In this document: piece after piece, positions 23,541 to 32,216 of the stretch
Layout of the letters: every line of letters starts with the position of its first letter
Numbering within the stretch: position 1 is the stretch's first letter
From: Flavobacterium endoglycinae
Lineage (GTDB): Bacteria > Bacteroidota > Bacteroidia > Flavobacteriales > Flavobacteriaceae
Direction: 5' to 3'
Assembly: GCF_017352115.1 (NCBI RefSeq)
Contig: NZ_CP071448.1
Location: forward strand, 2,255,001-2,319,000
Length of the DNA stretch: 64,000 nucleotides
Notes under the pieces: generated by a model
Told to the model about the DNA's origin: nothing
The model's input: only the letters and a program-made list of their open reading frames with translations
Database searches by the model: none
Translations under genes and position numbers: made by a program

Positions 23541-23571
23541 TTGTGTGTTACAACGTTGAAAGCTATCTTTG
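23541..23571 (+). promoter_or_regulatory. Promoter of the nuo operon
   Basis: TATCTTTG (23564-23571) matches TAnnTTTG and TTG at 23541-23543 lies 20 bases before it. No other convincing promoter was found inside the operon. Confidence 0.6.
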
Positions 23572-23603
23572 TGGCTTATTCTTAAAGTAAAAAAACTAAG
23601 TTT

Positions 23604-23969
23604 ATGCAATCCGATCAATACAGTTACATTCCTATCTTAATGCAGTTCGTTCTGGCTGTTGGTTTTGTGGTAGGAACAATCATTATTTCAGGAAAATTAG
23701 GCCCAAAAAGGAACTCGGAAGTTAAAGATAAAAACTTTGAGTGCGGTATCGAATCTGTTGGTAATGCCCGTATTCCATTTTCAGTAAAATACTTCTTGGT
23801 TGCCATTTTGTTTGTATTGTTTGACGTAGAGGTAATTTTCCTTTACCCATGGGCAATAAACTTTAAAGATCTTGGTGTTGAAGGAATGTTGAAAATGATT
23901 GTTTTCATGGCTTTACTTTTAGTGGGATTCTTCTACATCATCAAAAAGAAAGCATTAGAGTGGGAATAA
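23604..23969 (+). CDS. nuoA: NADH-quinone oxidoreductase subunit A
   Basis: 121 residues, three transmembrane helices, with the conserved loop FECGIESVGNARIPFSVKYF after helix 1, the family hallmark. Membrane-arm subunit beside the quinone channel. First gene of the 14-gene complex I operon, followed by 150 bases of AATCTAAAATCT-type spacer before nuoB. Confidence 0.97.
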   Translation: MQSDQYSYIPILMQFVLAVGFVVGTIIISGKLGPKRNSEVKDKNFECGIESVGNARIPFSVKYFLVAILFVLFDVEVIFLYPWAINFKDLGVEGMLKMIVFMALLLVGFFYIIKKKALEWE

Positions 23970-24119
23970 AGAATTTTAGATTTCAGATTCTAGATTGTTT
24001 TTTGATTTAGAAATTTGAAAAATGAAATTCCTCAAAATATATAATATCGATTTTTAAAATATTGATTTCAGTTTAAGATTGATAAAATCTAAAATCAGAA
24101 ATCTAAAATCTAAAATAAA
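23970..24119. repeat. Self-complementary intergenic repeat, AATCTAAAATC type (nuoA-nuoB)
   Basis: Left part has TTTTAGATTTCAGATTCTAGATT, broken here as TTTTAGATTTCAG and ATTCTAGATT; the right part has AAAATCTAAAATCAGAAATC words directly before the nuoB ATG. The arms can pair. The same words fill 26455-26645. Confidence 0.72.
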
Positions 24120-24668
24120 ATGAGCGATTCAAAAGTAAATATGGTGTCTCCTCCTGAAGGTCTTGCCGGTGAAGGTTTCTTCGCTACAAAACTAAATGAT
24201 GTCGTAGGTTTGGCACGTGCGAATTCTCTTTGGCCTTTACCATTTGCAACTTCTTGCTGCGGAATTGAGTTTATGGCAACAATGGCTGCACATTACGATT
24301 TAGCCCGATTTGGTTCAGAACGTGTAAGTTTCTCTCCTCGTCAAGCCGATATGCTGCTTGTAATGGGAACTATCTCTAAAAAAATGGCGCCAATTTTAAG
24401 ACAAGTTTACGAACAAATGTCTGAACCCCGCTGGGTAATCGCCGTAGGAGCCTGTGCTTCTTCAGGTGGTGTTTTCGACACATATTCAGTACTTCAGGGA
24501 ATTGACAAAGTAATTCCAGTAGACGTTTACGTTCCAGGATGCCCTCCTAGACCAGAACAAATTGTCGATGGAGTAATGAGATTACAAGAATTGGTAAAAA
24601 GCGAATCTGTTAGACGCAGAAGCTCTCCAGAATACCAAGAATTATTAGCATCATATAATATCTCATAA
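24120..24668 (+). CDS. nuoB: NADH-quinone oxidoreductase subunit B
   Basis: 182 residues. Carries the N2 [4Fe-4S] ligands: the tandem Cys in [10 protein letters not shown], Cys in [10 protein letters not shown] and Cys in [10 protein letters not shown]2 hands electrons to quinone. Peripheral arm, at the junction with NuoD. One base separates its stop from nuoC. Confidence 0.98.
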   Translation: MSDSKVNMVSPPEGLAGEGFFATKLNDVVGLARANSLWPLPFATSCCGIEFMATMAAHYDLARFGSERVSFSPRQADMLLVMGTISKKMAPILRQVYEQMSEPRWVIAVGACASSGGVFDTYSVLQGIDKVIPVDVYVPGCPPRPEQIVDGVMRLQELVKSESVRRRSSPEYQELLASYNIS

Positions 24669-24669
24669 G

Positions 24670-25191
24670 ATGGCTTTAGAAAACACCCAAATTCAAAACA
24701 AACTTACAGAAACATTTAATAATGATGTTTTCAACTTTCACGAAGAAAGAGATATTTATACTTTAGAAGCTTCTGCAGATAAAATTACAGCATTGATTCT
24801 ATTCTTAAAAAATGATCCTGAACTACAATTTCACTTTTTAACGGATTTATGCGGGATTCACTATCCTGATAATGAATTAGAACGTCAGTTTGCAGTTGTA
24901 TACCACTTACACAACTGGTTCGAAAACAAACGTATTAGAATCAAAGTTTACCTAAACGGAGAAAAACCTGAGATCAAAACTATTTCAAATATATTCTTGA
25001 GTTCAAACTGGATGGAAAGAGAAACATACGATTTCTACGGAATTGACTTTATTGGTCACCCGCAATTGAAACGTATTTTAAATATGGATGAAATGGTGTC
25101 TTTCCCAATGAGAAAAGAATTTCCATTAGAAGACAGCGGAAGAACTGACAAAGACGACAGATTCTTCGGAAGAACAGTATCAAATTGCTAA
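24670..25191 (+). CDS. nuoC: NADH-quinone oxidoreductase subunit C
   Basis: 173 residues, 30 kDa-subunit family. The ending contains the signature ERETYDFYGIDFIGHPQLKRIL and MRKEFPLE. Separate from NuoD here, not fused as in enterobacteria. Confidence 0.97.
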   Translation: MALENTQIQNKLTETFNNDVFNFHEERDIYTLEASADKITALILFLKNDPELQFHFLTDLCGIHYPDNELERQFAVVYHLHNWFENKRIRIKVYLNGEKPEIKTISNIFLSSNWMERETYDFYGIDFIGHPQLKRILNMDEMVSFPMRKEFPLEDSGRTDKDDRFFGRTVSNC

Positions 25192-25209
25192 ATAATTCAA
25201 CATTATAAA

Positions 25210-26448
25210 ATGTCAGAACTATTACTACCACCAGAGCATCGTTATGCTAAAATAATTAAGGAGCGACACAATGAAGACGGAAGCGAGCTTTCGGTTCTTA
25301 ACTTAGGTCCAACTCACCCTGCGACTCACGGTATTTTCCAAAATATCTTATTGATGGATGGTGAAAGAATTTTAGAAGCTGAACCTACTATTGGTTACAT
25401 TCACAGAGCTTTTGAAAAAATCGCCGAAAATCGTCCTTTTTATCAAATTACACCTCTTACAGACCGTATGAACTATTGTTCATCTCCTATTAATAATATG
25501 GGATGGTGGATGACATTAGAAAAACTATTAGGTATTGAAGTTCCTAAAAGAGCACAATATTTAAGAGTTATCGTTATGGAGCTGGCTCGTATTACAGACC
25601 ACATTATCTGTAACTCAATCTTAGGGGTAGATACTGGTGCGTATACAGGTTTCTTATACGTTTTTCAATTTAGAGAAAAAATTTACGAAATCTACGAAGA
25701 AATTTGTGGAGCTCGTTTGACTACAAATATGGGAAGAATTGGTGGTTTTGAAAGAGACTGGTCTCCAGAAGCTTTCAGAAAACTAGATAAATTCCTTGAA
25801 GAATTCCCTCCAGCTTGGAAAGAATTCGAAAACTTATTCGAAAGAAACAGAATTTTCCTTGACAGAACCGTAAACGTAGGTGGAATCACTGCCGAAAAGG
25901 CCATGGCTTACGGATTTACAGGTCCAAACTTACGTGCTGCTGGAGTTGATTATGACGTTCGTGTGGCACATCCTTATTCATCTTACGAAGATTTCGATTT
26001 TATTGTTCCTGTTGGAAAATCAGGTGATACTTATGATCGTTTCTGTGTTCGTAATGCTGAAGTTTGGGAAAGTTTAAGCATTATCCGTCAGGCTTTAGAA
26101 AAAATGCCTGCAGGAAACGAATACCACGCAGAAGTTCCGGATTATTACCTTCCTCCAAAAGAAGACGTATATAATTCAATGGAATCCTTAATCTATCACT
26201 TTAAAATTGTTATGGGTGAAGTTCCAGTTCCAGTTGCAGAGATTTACCATGCTGTAGAAGGAGGAAATGGAGAATTAGGTTTTTATTTATCAACTGACGG
26301 AAGTAGAACTCCATATAGATTACATTTTAGAAGACCTTGTTTTATTTATTATCAAGCATTCCCTGAAATGATTAAAGGTGCATTACTTTCTGATGCCATT
26401 ATCATTTTATCGAGTTTAAATGTAATTGCAGGAGAATTGGATGCCTAA
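25210..26448 (+). CDS. nuoD: NADH-quinone oxidoreductase subunit D
   Basis: 412 residues, 49 kDa-subunit family. GPTHPATHGIFQNIL near the N-terminus forms part of the quinone site; GYIHRAFEKIAE and the C-terminal VIAGELDA are also typical. It forms the quinone chamber with NuoB. Confidence 0.98.
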   Translation: MSELLLPPEHRYAKIIKERHNEDGSELSVLNLGPTHPATHGIFQNILLMDGERILEAEPTIGYIHRAFEKIAENRPFYQITPLTDRMNYCSSPINNMGWWMTLEKLLGIEVPKRAQYLRVIVMELARITDHIICNSILGVDTGAYTGFLYVFQFREKIYEIYEEICGARLTTNMGRIGGFERDWSPEAFRKLDKFLEEFPPAWKEFENLFERNRIFLDRTVNVGGITAEKAMAYGFTGPNLRAAGVDYDVRVAHPYSSYEDFDFIVPVGKSGDTYDRFCVRNAEVWESLSIIRQALEKMPAGNEYHAEVPDYYLPPKEDVYNSMESLIYHFKIVMGEVPVPVAEIYHAVEGGNGELGFYLSTDGSRTPYRLHFRRPCFIYYQAFPEMIKGALLSDAIIILSSLNVIAGELDA

Positions 26449-26454
26449 CAAATT

Positions 26455-26645
26455 GCAGGTTTTTAGATTGTAGATTTTAAATTCTGATGGAGGATGCAGA
26501 ATTTAAAATGTAGATTTAAAAATTATAATTAGGAATTGAAAAATTCAGATTGAAGAATCTAAAACTTAAATAATGATGGAAGAATCATAGATTATAGAAC
26601 AAGATTAAAAAAATCTAAAATCTAAAATCTAAAATCTAAAATTAA
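26455..26645. repeat. Self-complementary intergenic repeat, AATCTAAAATC type (nuoD-nuoE)
   Basis: About 190 bases of low-complexity spacer. TTTTAGATTGTAGATTTTAA on the left faces four AATCTAAA words (ATCTAAAATCTAAAATC) at the right end next to nuoE. No reading frame. It would fold as an imperfect hairpin inside the operon mRNA. Confidence 0.72.
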
Positions 26646-26647
26646 AA

Positions 26648-27178
26648 ATGGAACGTAAACATTACAAACAAGAAATAAACATGACTGAGGCATTGATGAA
26701 CCGCATCAATGAATTGATCAGCCATTATCCGGAAGGCAAACAAAAATCGGCTTTACTGCCTGTTTTGCACGAAGTACAGGATGCGCATAACAACTGGCTT
26801 AGCATTGAACTGCAAGATAAAGTTGCCGAAATTCTTCAGATCAAACCAATTGAGGTTTATGAAGTGGTAACTTTTTATACAATGTTCAACCAGAAGCCAA
26901 TTGGTAAGTACATGTTTGAGTTCTGCCAGACGTCTTGTTGTTGTTTAAGAGGTGCCGAGGATTTAATGGATTACACTTCTGAAAAATTAGGCATTAAAAT
27001 GGGCGAAACAACTCCAGATGGAATGTTTACTATTGCTGGTGTAGAATGTTTAGGCGCTTGCGGATACGCTCCGATGATGCAGTTAGGGGATTTCTACAAA
27101 GAGAAATTGACAGAAGAAAAAATCGATCAGATCATTGCTGATTGTAGAGATGATAAAATAATATTACACGATAAATAA
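26648..27178 (+). CDS. nuoE: NADH-quinone oxidoreductase subunit E
   Basis: 176 residues, thioredoxin-like [2Fe-2S] subunit (N1a). Ligand Cys are in FCQTSCCCLRG and in ECLGACGYAPMMQ. A downstream in-frame ATG at residue 12 (MTEALMNRINEL) is an alternative start. One base separates it from nuoF. Confidence 0.97.
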   Translation: MERKHYKQEINMTEALMNRINELISHYPEGKQKSALLPVLHEVQDAHNNWLSIELQDKVAEILQIKPIEVYEVVTFYTMFNQKPIGKYMFEFCQTSCCCLRGAEDLMDYTSEKLGIKMGETTPDGMFTIAGVECLGACGYAPMMQLGDFYKEKLTEEKIDQIIADCRDDKIILHDK

Positions 27179-27179
27179 G

Positions 27180-28547
27180 ATGTCACAAAAAATATTATTA
27201 GATAAAATCAATATTCCTGGAATTAAAACCTACGAAGTGTATCGCCAAAACGGTGGTTATGCATCTGTAGAAAAAGCTTTAAAAACATTAACTCCAGACG
27301 AAGTTACTGAAGAAGTAAAAAAATCAGGTCTTCGCGGACGTGGTGGTGCAGGTTTCCCTGCTGGAATGAAATGGAGCTTTATTGATAAAAAATCAGGAAG
27401 ACCAAGACACTTAGTGTGTAATGCCGATGAGTCTGAGCCGGGAACATTCAAAGACCGTTATTTGATGGAATTTATTCCTCACCTATTGATCGAAGGAATG
27501 ATTACATCAAGCTACGCATTAGGCGCTAACCTATCGTATATCTACATTCGAGGAGAATATATGTGGGTTTTCAAAATTTTAGAAAGAGCAATCAACGAAG
27601 CAAGAGCTGCTGGTTGGTTAGGAAAAAACATATTAGGTTCGGGTTACGATCTTGAACTTCACGTTCACTGTGGTGCTGGAGCTTATATCTGTGGAGAAGA
27701 AACTGCTCTTATTGAGTCTTTAGAAGGGAAAAGAGGAAATCCTCGTATTAAACCACCTTTCCCAGCGGTTTCTGGTCTTTGGGCAAATCCAACAGTAGTA
27801 AACAATGTTGAAACAATTGCGACTGTGCCTTGGATTGTAAACAATTCTGGTGATGATTACGCAAAAATTGGTATTGGACGTTCTACAGGTACTAAATTAA
27901 TTTCTGCTTCAGGACATATTAAGAACCCTGGTGTTTACGAAATTGAATTGGGATTAAGTGTAGACGAATTTATGAATTCTGATGAATATTTAGGAGGAAT
28001 GTCTTCAGATCGTCCATTAAAAGCATTTGTGCCAGGAGGTTCTTCTGTGCCAATTTTACCAGCTGATTTAATTTTCAAAACAGCAAATGGTGAAGACCGA
28101 TTAATGACTTACGAATCTTTAAGTGATGGTGGTTTTGCTACCGGATCGATGTTAGGTTCTGGTGGATTTATCGTTTACAACGACACTGCTTGTATCGTAA
28201 GAAACACTTGGAACTTTGCTCGTTTCTACCACCACGAATCTTGCGGACAATGTACGCCTTGCCGTGAAGGAACTGGATGGTTAGAAAAAGTATTACACCG
28301 AATCGAAAACGGTCATGGCCGTGAAGAAGATATCGAATTATTGTGGAGCATTCAAAGTAAAATTGAAGGAAACACCATCTGTCCTCTTGGAGACGCTGCA
28401 TCTTGGCCAGTAGCTGCTGCAATTCGTCACTTTAGAGATGAATTTGAATATCATGTTCGTTTCCCAGAAAAAATCAAAAATAGAGATCACTTTGTTGCCG
28501 AGCCTTTCTCACAAGTTAAGCATTTAGTAGGCAAACAAACAGTTTAA
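27180..28547 (+). CDS. nuoF: NADH-quinone oxidoreductase subunit F
   Basis: 455 residues. Binds NADH and FMN and carries cluster N3. GLRGRGGAGFPAGMKW is the NADH/FMN glycine-rich site, GAGAYICGEETALIESLEG is typical of the FMN fold, and SCGQCTPCREG plus a later Cys (NTICPLGD) bind the [4Fe-4S] cluster. Confidence 0.98.
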   Translation: MSQKILLDKINIPGIKTYEVYRQNGGYASVEKALKTLTPDEVTEEVKKSGLRGRGGAGFPAGMKWSFIDKKSGRPRHLVCNADESEPGTFKDRYLMEFIPHLLIEGMITSSYALGANLSYIYIRGEYMWVFKILERAINEARAAGWLGKNILGSGYDLELHVHCGAGAYICGEETALIESLEGKRGNPRIKPPFPAVSGLWANPTVVNNVETIATVPWIVNNSGDDYAKIGIGRSTGTKLISASGHIKNPGVYEIELGLSVDEFMNSDEYLGGMSSDRPLKAFVPGGSSVPILPADLIFKTANGEDRLMTYESLSDGGFATGSMLGSGGFIVYNDTACIVRNTWNFARFYHHESCGQCTPCREGTGWLEKVLHRIENGHGREEDIELLWSIQSKIEGNTICPLGDAASWPVAAAIRHFRDEFEYHVRFPEKIKNRDHFVAEPFSQVKHLVGKQTV

Positions 28548-28555
28548 AATATAGT

Positions 28556-28616
28556 TTCAAGTTTCATGTTTTTTTGGTTTCAAGTTCAATAACCTGAAAC
28601 TTTAAACCTGAAACTA
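28556..28616. repeat. Self-complementary intergenic repeat, GTTTCAAG type (nuoF-nuoG)
   Basis: GTTTCAAGTTTCATG and GGTTTCAAGTTC on the left face CCTGAAACTTTAAACCTGAA on the right. Same family as 11876-11940. Confidence 0.72.
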
Positions 28617-28634
28617 AAAAAACAAAACAAAGAG

Positions 28635-29663
28635 ATGAAAGTAACGATAGACGGTCAAAGTATAGACGTAGAGCCAGGAACAACAATCCTGCAGGCTGCA
28701 CGTATGATTGGTGGAGATTTAGTGCCGCCAGCCATGTGCTATTACTCAAAATTAAAAGGCAGCGGTGGAAAATGTCGTTGTTGTTTAGTTGAAGTTTCGA
28801 AAGGAAGCGAAGCTGACCCAAGACCAATGCCAAAATTAATGGCATCTTGTGTAACAGGATGTATGGACGGAATGGAAGTAAACAGTAAATCTTCTGCCAG
28901 AGTTATGGATGCCCGTAAATCTGTAACAGAATTTTTATTGATCAACCACCCATTAGACTGCCCTATTTGTGATCAAGCTGGTGAATGTGATCTTCAAAAT
29001 TTAAGTTTTGAGCACGGAAACCCAAAATCACGTTATATTGAAGAAAAAAGAACATTTGAACCAGAAGATATTGGTCCAAATATTCAACTACATATGAACC
29101 GTTGTATTTTATGCCAAAGATGTGTACAAGTTGCAGATCAATTAACAGACAACAGAGTTCACGGAGTATTAGATCGTGGTGACCACGCTAATATTTCTAC
29201 TGGAATTTCTAAAGCAATCGACAATGAGTTCTCTGGAAACATGATTGACGTTTGTCCGGTTGGAGCTTTAACAGACAAAACTTTCCGTTTTAAATCAAGA
29301 GTTTGGTTTAACAAACCTTACAACGCACATAGAGAATGTACAACTCCAGGATGCTGCGGTAAAACTACCGTTTGGATGTTTGGTGGAGAAATTCAGCGTG
29401 TAACGGGTCGTAAAGACGAATACCATGAAGTCGAAGAGTTTATTTGCAACAGCTGTCGTTTTGACCATAAAGATGTTAATGACTGGGTGATTGAAGGTCC
29501 AAGAGAATTTGAAAAAGATTCTGTAATCAACCAAAATAATTATACTCAAAAATTAGAGAAAGTTCAAATCGATACTGAAAAGAACATTCTTTTAGGCCGT
29601 GATGTTGACCGTAAAAAAATTAGTATGGCAGCAATTCCATTAACTAATAAAGATAAAAAATAG
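28635..29663 (+). CDS. nuoG: NADH-quinone oxidoreductase subunit G, short form
   Basis: 342 residues, far shorter than the 800-900 residue proteobacterial NuoG. The N-terminal [2Fe-2S] domain (KCRCCLVEV), the HxxxC-type cluster (HPLDCPICDQAGECDLQ), the [4Fe-4S] segment (CILCQRCVQ and CPVGALTD) and a further CNSC region are present. The molybdopterin-fold domain is missing altogether. The gene ends cleanly and is followed by nuoH after 6 bases, so this looks like a lineage form and not a broken gene. Confidence 0.95.
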   Translation: MKVTIDGQSIDVEPGTTILQAARMIGGDLVPPAMCYYSKLKGSGGKCRCCLVEVSKGSEADPRPMPKLMASCVTGCMDGMEVNSKSSARVMDARKSVTEFLLINHPLDCPICDQAGECDLQNLSFEHGNPKSRYIEEKRTFEPEDIGPNIQLHMNRCILCQRCVQVADQLTDNRVHGVLDRGDHANISTGISKAIDNEFSGNMIDVCPVGALTDKTFRFKSRVWFNKPYNAHRECTTPGCCGKTTVWMFGGEIQRVTGRKDEYHEVEEFICNSCRFDHKDVNDWVIEGPREFEKDSVINQNNYTQKLEKVQIDTEKNILLGRDVDRKKISMAAIPLTNKDKK

Positions 29664-29669
29664 TAAGAA

Positions 29670-30722
29670 ATGGAAAGTGCATTTATTATAGAAAAAAGTG
29701 TTGTTATTGTTGTCGTTTTTGCGGTAACAATGATTATGGCAATGTATTCTACATGGGCAGAACGTAAAGTTGCTGCTTTCCTTCAGGATCGTGTTGGTCC
29801 AAACCGTGCCGGATGGGGAGGTTTATTACAACCACTTGCTGATGGTATGAAATTATTCTCAAAAGAGGAATTTTTCCCAAATACACCAAACCGATTTTTA
29901 TTCATCGTAGGTCCGGCAATAGCCATGAGTACCGCTTTAATGACAAGTGCTGTAATTCCGTGGGGAGACAAACTTCACCTTTTTGGAAAAGATATTATTC
30001 TTCAGGCAACTGATGTTAATATCGCTTTACTATACATTTTTGGAGTACTTTCTGTTGGAGTTTACGGTATCATGATTGGTGGATGGGCTTCTAATAATAA
30101 ATTCTCATTAATGGGAGCTGTTCGTGCGGCTTCTCAAATGGTTTCTTACGAAATCGCAATGGGATTATCGATGATTGCTTTATTGATGATGACTGGAACA
30201 ATGAGCTTAAAAGAAATTTCATTACAACAGCCAGGAATGCACTGGAATGTTTTCTATCAGCCATTATCCTTCTTAATCTTTTTAATTTGTTCATTTGCAG
30301 AAACTAACAGAACTCCTTTCGACTTAGCAGAATGTGAAAACGAATTAATTGGAGGTTATCATACCGAATATTCATCTATGAAAATGGGATTCTATTTATT
30401 TGCTGAATATGCAAGTATGTTCATCTCTGCTACTATTATTTCTGTATTATTCTTTGGAGGTTATAACTATCCAGGAATGCAGTGGATGGTAGATAATGTT
30501 GGCGTAAATTCAGCAAACTTATTAGGAATTGCAGTATTGTTTGTAAAAATATGTTTCTTCATATTCTTTTACATGTGGGTACGTTGGACGATTCCAAGAT
30601 TTAGATATGACCAGTTAATGAACTTAGGCTGGAGAATTTTAATTCCGCTTTCGATTATTAACATCATGATTACAGGTGCTGTTATATTAAGACACGATAT
30701 CGCAGCAGCGTTAGGATTCTAA
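29670..30722 (+). CDS. nuoH: NADH-quinone oxidoreductase subunit H
   Basis: 350 residues, eight or so transmembrane helices. QDRVGPNRAGWGGLLQPLADGMKLFSKEE, cited in parts here as DRVGPNRAG and LQPLADGMKLF, and AETNRTPFDLAECENELIGG (quinone-site loop) are the family signatures. Connects the quinone site to the membrane arm. Confidence 0.98.
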   Translation: MESAFIIEKSVVIVVVFAVTMIMAMYSTWAERKVAAFLQDRVGPNRAGWGGLLQPLADGMKLFSKEEFFPNTPNRFLFIVGPAIAMSTALMTSAVIPWGDKLHLFGKDIILQATDVNIALLYIFGVLSVGVYGIMIGGWASNNKFSLMGAVRAASQMVSYEIAMGLSMIALLMMTGTMSLKEISLQQPGMHWNVFYQPLSFLIFLICSFAETNRTPFDLAECENELIGGYHTEYSSMKMGFYLFAEYASMFISATIISVLFFGGYNYPGMQWMVDNVGVNSANLLGIAVLFVKICFFIFFYMWVRWTIPRFRYDQLMNLGWRILIPLSIINIMITGAVILRHDIAAALGF

Positions 30723-30804
30723 GAACCGTAATCAGTATCAAATAAAAACAAAATAGATTTGAATTTGATTCATCAAATTTTGAATCATAAATTATACTAA
30801 TAAA

Positions 30805-31350
30805 ATGTCAATAGAAACTATATCATTATCGGGTAGAAAAAAAGTGGTGTCAAATAAAGACATGACTTTTATTGAGCGATTGTATCTTGTGGCGATTGTA
30901 AAAGGTTTGTTTATTACATTAAAACACCTTTTTAGAAAAAAAATTACCATTCACTATCCTGAGCAGGTTCGTGAAATGAGCCCTGTGTACCGTGGACAAC
31001 ATATGTTGAAACGCGATGAGCAAGGTCGTGAAAACTGTACTGCATGTGGATTATGTGCTTTATCATGTCCTGCAGAAGCAATCACTATGAAAGCTGCTGA
31101 ACGCAAACCAGATGAAAAACACTTATACAGAGAAGAAAAATATGCTGAAATCTATGAGATCAACATGCTTCGTTGTATTTTCTGCGGATTGTGTGAAGAA
31201 GCTTGCCCGAAAGATGCCATCTATTTGACAAAATCTAAAGTATTAGTTCCTGCTAATTATGACAGAGAAGATTTCATTTTTGGAAAAGATAAATTAGTGA
31301 TGCCTTTAGAAATGGCAATTAAAAATACTCAACTTAATAACGCTAACTAA
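30805..31350 (+). CDS. nuoI: NADH-quinone oxidoreductase subunit I
   Basis: 181 residues with two [4Fe-4S] motifs, CTACGLCALSCP and CIFCGLCEEACP (clusters N6a/N6b), and the preceding EQVREMSPVYRGQHML. An 82-base gap with a small inverted repeat (GATTTGAATTTGAT / AAATTTTGAATC) separates it from nuoH. Confidence 0.98.
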   Translation: MSIETISLSGRKKVVSNKDMTFIERLYLVAIVKGLFITLKHLFRKKITIHYPEQVREMSPVYRGQHMLKRDEQGRENCTACGLCALSCPAEAITMKAAERKPDEKHLYREEKYAEIYEINMLRCIFCGLCEEACPKDAIYLTKSKVLVPANYDREDFIFGKDKLVMPLEMAIKNTQLNNAN

Positions 31351-31890
31351 ATGATACACATTCCAGATCTTGCAAACGCAACTCCTGTTGGAGTGATATT
31401 CTGTATCTTAGCGTTTATTACAGTAATCACTGCTTTCTTGACTATTTTCAGCAGAAATCCTATTCACTCAGCTATTTACTTAGTGATTTGTTTCTTCTCA
31501 ATTGCTGGTCATTATTTATTATTGAATTCTCAATTTTTAGCTGTTGTACATATTATAGTTTACTCTGGAGCAATCATGATTTTGTTCCTGTTTACGATTA
31601 TGTTGATGAACCTTAACGAACAAAAAGACGTTCACAGACCTAGAATTACGCGTTTGGGTGCAATTGTCTCTTTCTGTTTAATTGTTATTGTTTTAATTGC
31701 AATCTTCATCAACTCTAAACCAATTGTTGGAGAATACGACTCAACAGGAGAAGATTTCCAGTCTATTGAAGTACTAGGTAAAATATTATTAAACGAATAT
31801 ATGGTACCATTTGAATTTGCTTCAATCCTACTTTTAGTGGCAATGATTGGAACTGTATTATTGTCTAAAAAAGAAAAATTAAATAAGTAA
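31351..31890 (+). CDS. nuoJ: NADH-quinone oxidoreductase subunit J
   Basis: 179 residues with five predicted transmembrane helices. [20 protein letters not shown] is the conserved helix 3 with the pi-bulge segment. The stop codon overlaps the nuoK start by one base. Confidence 0.97.
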   Translation: MIHIPDLANATPVGVIFCILAFITVITAFLTIFSRNPIHSAIYLVICFFSIAGHYLLLNSQFLAVVHIIVYSGAIMILFLFTIMLMNLNEQKDVHRPRITRLGAIVSFCLIVIVLIAIFINSKPIVGEYDSTGEDFQSIEVLGKILLNEYMVPFEFASILLLVAMIGTVLLSKKEKLNK

Positions 31891-32210
31891 TGGGTAATAT
31901 ATTAAATCAAATAGGTATTGAAAATTACATCTTTTTAAGTGTTGTACTTTTTTGTATTGGTGTTTTTGGTGTGTTATACAGACGAAATTCTATCATCGTT
32001 TTTATGTCAATCGAAATCATGCTTAATGCAGTAAACCTTTTATTTGTGGCTTTTTCAACTTATCATCAGGATGCACAAGGACAAGTATTTGTGTTCTTTT
32101 CGATGGCCGTTGCAGCTGCCGAAGTTGCAGTTGGGTTAGCAATTCTGGTTTCTATTTTCAGAAACATTGGCTCAATTAGTATCGATAACTTAAAAAATTT
32201 AAAAGGATAA
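31890..32210 (+). CDS. nuoK: NADH-quinone oxidoreductase subunit K
   Basis: 106 residues, three helices. The membrane Glu residues are in [16 protein letters not shown] and [13 protein letters not shown], as expected for the proton path. Confidence 0.98.
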   Translation: MGNILNQIGIENYIFLSVVLFCIGVFGVLYRRNSIIVFMSIEIMLNAVNLLFVAFSTYHQDAQGQVFVFFSMAVAAAEVAVGLAILVSIFRNIGSISIDNLKNLKG

Positions 32211-32216
32211 AAAGAA

